DNA of 9,586 nt, from assembly GCA_030527065.1 (NCBI GenBank), contig JAUNBO010000016.1:1-9586 (forward strand), written 5' to 3'. The notes under the pieces were generated by a model that worked only from the letters and a program-made list of their open reading frames with translations, was not told the origin of the DNA and made no database searches. This stretch comes from Bacillota bacterium (GTDB lineage Bacteria > Bacillota > Clostridia > Peptostreptococcales > Anaerovoracaceae). The position numbers and the translations under genes are program-made. Shown here one piece after another: positions 5,485-9,586 of the stretch (position 1 is its first letter; each line of letters begins with the position of its first letter).

Positions 5485-7959
5485 CTATTTTACGACTGCG
5501 TTCAAAAGTCTTCCGGGAACGGCCACCAGCTTCAGGATCTCTTTCCCCGCCAGCTGTGCCTGCACCCTCTCATCGGCCAAAACAGCCGCTTCAAAGGCTT
5601 CCCGGGACAATCCCGTAGCCACGTTTAATTTTTCTTTTACCTTTCCGTTCAGCTGGAATACCACTTCCACCTGATCCCGGGTCAGATATCTGGAGTCATA
5701 GACCGGCCAGGCTTCTCTGTAAGTAGAATCCCTGTGGCCCAGATGCTCCCACATTTCCTCACAGATGTGAGGGGTCACCGGCGACAGCAGAAGGACCAGG
5801 GTTTCCACGGCGCTTTTCAGCAGCGCCAGGTTGCTCTCTTCCTCCAGAGCCCGGTATTTGTACAGCTCGTTCACCAGCACCATGATGGCGCTGATGGCGG
5901 TATTGAAGTTGAAGCGGTCCTGCATGTCCTCGCTGACCTTTTTGATGGTGGAATGGAGGACGTAGGCCAGCTCCTTGTCCGCCGGGGATTTGATTTCGTA
6001 GGCGTTTCCGGCGCCCCGGATCTCTTCCGCCGCATCGCAGACCAGGCGGTAGACCCGGTTCAGGAAACGGTAGCTTCCCTCTACGCCGGTGTCGGACCAT
6101 TCCAGCTCCTTTTCCGGCGGCGAAGTGAAGAGGATGAACAGCCGGGCCGTATCCGCCCCATACTTTTCTATGATTTCCTCCGGGCTTACCACATTGCCTA
6201 CGGATTTGGACATTTTGCTCCCGTCCTTCAGCACCATGCCCTGGGTCAGCAGGTTCCGGAAGGGCTCCTCCACCGGGCTCCAGCCTATATCGTAGAGGAA
6301 CATGGTGAAGAAACGGGCGTACATCAGGTGCAGGATGGCGTGCTCCACCCCGCCGATGTATTGGTCCACGTCCATCCAGTAGCGGGCCTTCTCCTTGTCC
6401 CAGGGGATCTGGCTGTTGTGGGCGTCGCAGTAGCGGAGAAAATACCAGGAGGAATCCAGGAAAGTGTCCATGGTATCTATCTCCCGGCGGGCAGGCTTGC
6501 CGCAGTGGGGGCAGACGCCGTTCTGGAAGCTCTTGCTGGTGGCCAGGGGGGAGCCGCCCTGCCCGGTGAACGCCACGTCTTCCGGCAGCAGGACGGGAAG
6601 GTTTTCTTCCTTTTCCGGCACCCAGCCGCAGTCCTGGCAATAGAGCATGGGAATGGGGGTCCCCCAATACCGCTGTCTGGAGATGAGCCAGTCTCTCAGC
6701 CGGAAATTGATGGATTCCCTGCCGATCCCCTTCTCTTCCAGATAGCGGATGATGGCCTTCAGGGCCTCCCGGTTGTGCATGCCGTTGAACTGATCGGAAT
6801 TGATCATCTTTCCGTCGGTGAGGAAAGCCTCTTTTAAATTGTGGACGTCTATGGAGGGATCGTCCGTGTCTATGACCGGGATGATCTCGATGCCGTATTT
6901 GACGGCAAAATCGAAGTCTCTCTGGTCGTGGGCGGGGACCGCCATGATGGCGCCGGTGCCGTAATCCATCAGGACGTAGTTGGCGATGTAGATGGGGACC
7001 CGCTTCCCGTTCAGAGGGTTGATCGCATAGCGGCCCAGGAACACGCCGTCCTTTTCCAGGGTGGTGGAGGCTCTGTCTATGTCACTGAGATATTGCAGCT
7101 TCTCTAAAAACTCCTCCACGGGCTTTTCGTATTCCGTTCCGGCCACCAGCTCCTTTACATAAGGATGCTCCGGCGCCAGCACCATGTAGGTGACGCCGTA
7201 CAGCGTATCCGGCCGGGTGGTGAAGATCTCCATGGTCTTGCCGGCGCCTTCTATTTCAAAGTCCACGTCTGCGCCGCTGCTCCTGCCGATCCAGTTTTTC
7301 TGCATGGTCCGCACCTTGGAGGGCCAGCCCTCCAGCTTGTCCAGGTTGTCCAGAAGCCGGTCTGCATAATCCGTGATCTTCAGGTACCACTGCTCCAGCT
7401 CCTTCTTTCCCACAGGGGTCTTGCAGCGCTCGCAGACGCCCTCCACCACCTGCTCGTTGGCCAGCACCGTCTGACAGGAGGGGCACCAGTTCACGGCGTT
7501 GGTCTTCTTGTACGCCAGTCCCTGCTTGAAAAACTGGATGAAGATCCACTGCATCCAGCGGTAATACTCCGGGGTACAGGTGGCCACCTGCCGGTCCCAG
7601 TCGTAGCTGAAGCCCAGCTGCTTCAGCTGCTCCGTCATTTCCTTCATATTGCTTCTGGTCCAGGGGTCCGGATGGATGCCATGCTGGATGGCGGCGTTTT
7701 CCGCCGGCAGGCCGAAGGCGTCAAAGCCCATGGGATGCAGCACGTTGTAGCCGTTCATGGTCAGATAACGGCACAGCACGTCTCCGATAGAGTAGTTCCG
7801 GGCATGGCCCATGTGGCATTTCCCCGAAGGGTAGGGAAACATCTCCAGAACGTAATACTTTTTCTTGTCCGGGTCCTCCGTCACCTGAAAAAGCTTCTTT
7901 TCCTCCCAATATTTCTGCCATTTCTTTTCAATGGCGGCGGCGTCGTACTGCTTCAACAT
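5485..7959 (-). CDS. leuS: Leucyl-tRNA synthetase
   Basis: An 824-residue class Ia synthetase that charges tRNA-Leu, with the bacterial LeuRS layout and length. The ATP-site HIGH-type motif is HMGH (49-52) in FPYPSGKCHMGHARN, and KMSKS is at 582-586. A first zinc module has C159, C162, C176 and C179. The editing domain CP1 shows TTRPDTLYG (247-255) and VPAHDQRDFDFA (341-352), including the conserved aspartate 345 that clears mischarged tRNA. A second CxxC pair set (C441/C444, C483/C486) fits the zinc-binding leucine-specific region. The anticodon-binding and C-terminal domains are complete. The frame is open up to 8022, but the ATG at 7959 gives the family N-terminus MLKQYDAAAIEKKWQ and has GGAGG 10 nt upstream. 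Only 5 nt separate it from rsfS, so there is no space for a T-box leader directly upstream. Confidence 0.98.
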   Translation of the reverse strand: MLKQYDAAAIEKKWQKYWEEKKLFQVTEDPDKKKYYVLEMFPYPSGKCHMGHARNYSIGDVLCRYLTMNGYNVLHPMGFDAFGLPAENAAIQHGIHPDPWTRSNMKEMTEQLKQLGFSYDWDRQVATCTPEYYRWMQWIFIQFFKQGLAYKKTNAVNWCPSCQTVLANEQVVEGVCERCKTPVGKKELEQWYLKITDYADRLLDNLDKLEGWPSKVRTMQKNWIGRSSGADVDFEIEGAGKTMEIFTTRPDTLYGVTYMVLAPEHPYVKELVAGTEYEKPVEEFLEKLQYLSDIDRASTTLEKDGVFLGRYAINPLNGKRVPIYIANYVLMDYGTGAIMAVPAHDQRDFDFAVKYGIEIIPVIDTDDPSIDVHNLKEAFLTDGKMINSDQFNGMHNREALKAIIRYLEEKGIGRESINFRLRDWLISRQRYWGTPIPMLYCQDCGWVPEKEENLPVLLPEDVAFTGQGGSPLATSKSFQNGVCPHCGKPARREIDTMDTFLDSSWYFLRYCDAHNSQIPWDKEKARYWMDVDQYIGGVEHAILHLMYARFFTMFLYDIGWSPVEEPFRNLLTQGMVLKDGSKMSKSVGNVVSPEEIIEKYGADTARLFILFTSPPEKELEWSDTGVEGSYRFLNRVYRLVCDAAEEIRGAGNAYEIKSPADKELAYVLHSTIKKVSEDMQDRFNFNTAISAIMVLVNELYKYRALEEESNLALLKSAVETLVLLLSPVTPHICEEMWEHLGHRDSTYREAWPVYDSRYLTRDQVEVVFQLNGKVKEKLNVATGLSREAFEAAVLADERVQAQLAGKEILKLVAVPGRLLNAVVK

Positions 7960-7964
7960 ATCTT

Positions 7965-8330
7965 TCAAACCTCCAGTGATTCCTTCTCTTCTTCCAATTC
8001 TATAAAGGGGCAGTCCCCCCACACTTTTTCCAGGTTATATCTTTCCCTCTGTTCCCCTGTGAACACGTTGGCGATGACGTCGCCGAAGTCCATGAGGATC
8101 CAGCCGGATTCCTTTTTCCCTTCAATGCTTCTGGGCAGGACCCCTTCCCGGGCCAGCCGGTCCTCCAGCTCCTCTGCCAGAGCTCCCACCTGACGCTCTG
8201 AGTTGCCGGAAGCCACCACAAGATAATCCGCAAAGGATGATTTTTCGCTGACGTCTATGATCGTAGCGTCCTGGGCTTTCTTGTCGTTCAGAATGCCGGC
8301 GGCTTTCCGGGCCATTTCCCTGCTTTCCAT
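7965..8330 (-). CDS. rsfS: Ribosome silencing factor RsfS (RsfA/Iojap family)
   Basis: A 121-residue cytosolic protein of the Iojap/DUF143 family, which binds ribosomal protein uL14 on the 50S subunit and blocks subunit joining when nutrients are scarce. Conserved features are SFADYLVVASGNSERQV (32-48), EGVLPRSIEGKKESGWILMDFGDV across about 62-85, and RYNLEKVWGD (97-106). Length is normal, with a short acidic C-terminal extension (ELEEEKESLEV). At residues 86-88, IAN stands where many relatives have a valine-histidine pair (VHVF), so a commonly conserved histidine appears to be replaced. The start has AGGAG 5 nt upstream and lies 18 nt after yqeK. The last codons contain the leuS ribosome site. 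nadD-yqeK-rsfS is a classic Bacillota gene string, which strengthens the assignment. Confidence 0.95.
   Translation of the reverse strand: MESREMARKAAGILNDKKAQDATIIDVSEKSSFADYLVVASGNSERQVGALAEELEDRLAREGVLPRSIEGKKESGWILMDFGDVIANVFTGEQRERYNLEKVWGDCPFIELEEEKESLEV
7970..7974 (-). promoter_or_regulatory. Shine-Dalgarno (GGAGG) of leuS, inside the 3' end of rsfS
   Basis: GGAGG is encoded within the final codons of rsfS and lies 10 nt before the ATG at 7959. It decides the leuS start against the in-frame ATG at 8022, and implies that ribosomes ending rsfS aid initiation on leuS. Confidence 0.8.
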
Positions 8331-8348
8331 TCGTTCTCCTTTCTCACT

Positions 8349-8942
8349 TTAACTTTCCCTTCGCTCCGGCTCCCCTTCCCGTTCCAGAGCGTCTTTTGCT
8401 TCCAATGTATGGGGGTCCAGAGGGCGCCCCCTGTCCTTTACGTATTTTACCGTCCGGCGCAGCATGGCCAGGCAGGCGGCGTCCAGATCCTCCTCCGCCA
8501 GCCTCCGCAGCGTCTCCACTCCGGGATAATGCCGGGAGGGCTCTATGCCGTCGGCCAGGTAGATGATTTTCTCCAGCCGGGACATGCCCTTCCTCCCTGT
8601 GGTATGATAGCGGATGGCGTTCAGCACATCCGGGTCCTCTATCCCCAGCTCGTTTTCCGCCAGGCAGGCCGCCAGGGGGCCGTGGGCCAGGTCCGGGTTG
8701 CCGATATAACGGGAGTCCAGCCCCCATTCCCTCACAAGGCGGTCCGTCTCTTCTCTTCCCAGATCCTTGCACAGATCGTGACAGAGAGCCGCCAGCCGGG
8801 CTTTCTCCAGGTCCTCCCCGTATCGCTGGCTGAGGGCCAGAGCCGCTTCGATTACGCCCTCGGTATGCCGTTTCCGTTTTTCGCTCAGGCGGCTTTCCAC
8901 AGCCCGCCGTACCGTCTCTTCAGCGTTTTCACAAAAAGACAT
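8349..8942 (-). CDS. yqeK: HD-domain symmetrical Ap4A hydrolase YqeK
   Basis: A 197-residue HD-superfamily protein. Bacillota YqeK proteins have been shown to split diadenosine tetraphosphate (Ap4A) symmetrically into two ADP. The metal-binding set is visible: H26 in RHTEGV, H55-D56 in LCHDLCKDLG, H87 in AHGPLA, H113 in RYHTTGRKGM, and D131 in YLADGIEPSR, which leads into the family motif PGVETLRRLA. The length is slightly above the Bacillus protein because of the N-terminal MSFCENA and a charged C-terminal tail. The ATG at 8942 keeps the whole first helix. However, it has no ribosome site at usual spacing: the nearest purine run, AAAAGGGG, is about 18 nt away, and a promoter-like -10 ends 3 nt before the ATG. 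It follows nadD after 28 nt and precedes rsfS by 18 nt. Ap4A is a by-product of aminoacyl-tRNA synthetases, so its position near leuS is notable. Confidence 0.93.
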   Translation of the reverse strand: MSFCENAEETVRRAVESRLSEKRKRHTEGVIEAALALSQRYGEDLEKARLAALCHDLCKDLGREETDRLVREWGLDSRYIGNPDLAHGPLAACLAENELGIEDPDVLNAIRYHTTGRKGMSRLEKIIYLADGIEPSRHYPGVETLRRLAEEDLDAACLAMLRRTVKYVKDRGRPLDPHTLEAKDALEREGEPERRES

Positions 8943-8945
8943 GAT

Positions 8946-8974
8946 ATTATACCAATTTTTCCCCTTTTAATCAA
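8946..8974 (-). promoter_or_regulatory. Sigma-A-type promoter overlapping the nadD stop, abutting yqeK
   Basis: A TATAAT -10 (8946-8951) preceded by TGG (extended -10) is separated by 17 nt from TTGATT (8969-8974; 4 of 6 to TTGACA). The -35 overlaps the nadD TGA stop. With usual spacing the start point would be near 8939, inside yqeK codon 2, or a few nt earlier on the ATG itself. It could produce a leaderless yqeK message or serve mainly rsfS and leuS. The short AT-rich gap could also mimic a promoter by chance. Confidence 0.55.
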
Positions 8975-9582
8975 GTAGAATACAGTCTGTTCCGTAAAAT
9001 ATATTCCTCCACCCCGGCCGGGACCAGATATTTCACCGATTTTCCCTCTGCCGCCCGGCGGCGGATGTCCGTGGAAGAGATGTCCTGCCGGGGCATATCT
9101 ATGCGCCGGGCGCGGCAGCCGTATTTCTCCTTGAAGCGCCACATGGCCTCCATCAGCTCCATTTCCCGCTTTCCGGGCCGGTTTCCCACCAGGATGGCAT
9201 AACGGCGGAAAAGCTCCTCCGCCCTGTACCAGCGGTCCATATCCAAAAAGGCGTCGGTGCCGGTGATCAGAAAGAGCTCCGCCTCCGGTCCGTAAAGGGC
9301 CTCGCACTGCTCCATGGTGTGGACGGTGTAGGAGACCTCCGCCGCCTTCAGTTCTATATCCGATACCTCAAAGTAAGGATTCCCCTCCGCCGCCAACTCC
9401 GTCATGCGGAAGCGGTCCTCCCCGGAGGCAGCAACGGCGCCGACTTTAAAAGGCGAAACATAGGTGGGAATGAACACCACCCGGTCCAGCTCTGCGCTTT
9501 CTCTGGCCTGCTCCGCCAGCAGCAGGTGTCCCACATGGATGGGGTCGAAGCTGCCGCCCAAAATACCGATCTTCATCTTCAT
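8971..9582 (-). CDS. nadD: Nicotinate-nucleotide adenylyltransferase NadD
   Basis: A 203-residue nucleotidyltransferase that joins nicotinate mononucleotide and ATP to make deamido-NAD, an essential step in NAD synthesis. The N-terminal GILGGSFDPIHVGHL (6-20) contains the HxGH motif (16-19). VFIPTYVSPFK (37-47), FLITGTDAF (104-112) and the C-terminal ISSTDIRRR (168-176) are family signatures. SPFK replaces the more common PPHK; I recall similar replacements in Clostridia, so this is not a defect. The ORF reaches the window edge: only 4 nt precede the ATG at 9582, so no ribosome site can be seen. The alternative ATG at 9576 would give MKIGILGG, the more typical N-terminus. No in-frame stop lies upstream within the window, so a start beyond the edge is not excluded. 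yqeK follows 28 nt downstream. Confidence 0.93.
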   Translation of the reverse strand: MKMKIGILGGSFDPIHVGHLLLAEQARESAELDRVVFIPTYVSPFKVGAVAASGEDRFRMTELAAEGNPYFEVSDIELKAAEVSYTVHTMEQCEALYGPEAELFLITGTDAFLDMDRWYRAEELFRRYAILVGNRPGKREMELMEAMWRFKEKYGCRARRIDMPRQDISSTDIRRRAAEGKSVKYLVPAGVEEYILRNRLYST

Positions 9583-9586
9583 TCCG

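Noticed and set aside
4101..5618. 505-codon open frame on the plus strand, antisense to rnj
   Set aside because: It lies fully opposite a well-conserved gene, has a composition (H, G, V, P, R rich) typical of antisense frames in GC-rich DNA, shows no family motif, and has no convincing promoter or ribosome site.
7960..8022. N-terminal extension of leuS from an ATG at 8022
   Set aside because: The extra 21 residues overlap rsfS and do not resemble LeuRS. The ATG at 7959 has GGAGG and the family N-terminus.
7165..8193. 342-codon plus-strand frame opposite leuS and rsfS
   Set aside because: It spans the junction of two conserved genes on the opposite strand and has antisense-like composition.
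1..9586. CRISPR array, insertion sequence, prophage or defence system
   Set aside because: No direct-repeat arrays, transposase or phage-like frames were seen. All space is taken by conserved housekeeping genes with short gaps.

Overview
The window carries eight protein-coding genes, all on the minus strand and packed head to tail, so transcription runs from high to low coordinates. In transcription order they are nadD (5' end at the window edge), yqeK, rsfS, leuS, rnj (RNase J), a YlbF/YmcA-family gene, efp, mltG and a DUF21/CBS membrane protein, nine entries if the edge gene nadD is counted. Gene content points to a Bacillota genome, most likely a Clostridia or Lachnospiraceae-type gut anaerobe. 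The reasons are the nadD-yqeK-rsfS order, RNase J together with a YlbF-family protein, a Bacillus-type EF-P, and strong GGAGG ribosome binding sites. The DNA is GC-rich for that group. The family placement is inference, since no rRNA or other taxonomic marker is present.

Region 1 (about 8971-9582 down to 5485) is nadD, yqeK, rsfS and leuS. The gaps are 28, 18 and 5 nt, and leuS takes its Shine-Dalgarno sequence from the last codons of rsfS. It joins NAD synthesis, Ap4A hydrolysis, ribosome silencing and leucyl-tRNA charging. A good sigma-A-type promoter sequence overlaps the nadD stop codon, and its predicted start point falls at the yqeK start codon.

Region 2 (5468-3177) is rnj, with an unusual basic disordered N-terminal tail of about 100 residues, followed after 6 nt by a YlbF-family gene. 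This is an RNA-decay block continuous with the genes before it.

Region 3 (3176-7) starts with the longest non-coding gap, 115 nt. It holds an extended -10 promoter and, just after its predicted start point, a strong 15-bp stem-loop in the efp leader. Then come efp, mltG (septal/peripheral peptidoglycan lytic transglycosylase) and a CNNM/CorC-like membrane protein. Short inverted repeats precede mltG and the last gene. No T-tract terminator is visible anywhere, so read-through along the whole block is plausible.

No mobile element, CRISPR array, tRNA, rRNA or pseudogene was seen. The genes are conserved housekeeping families. The novelty is at the level of regulation and architecture: the RNase J tail, the structured efp leader, the promoter at the yqeK start codon, and leuS lacking its own leader.
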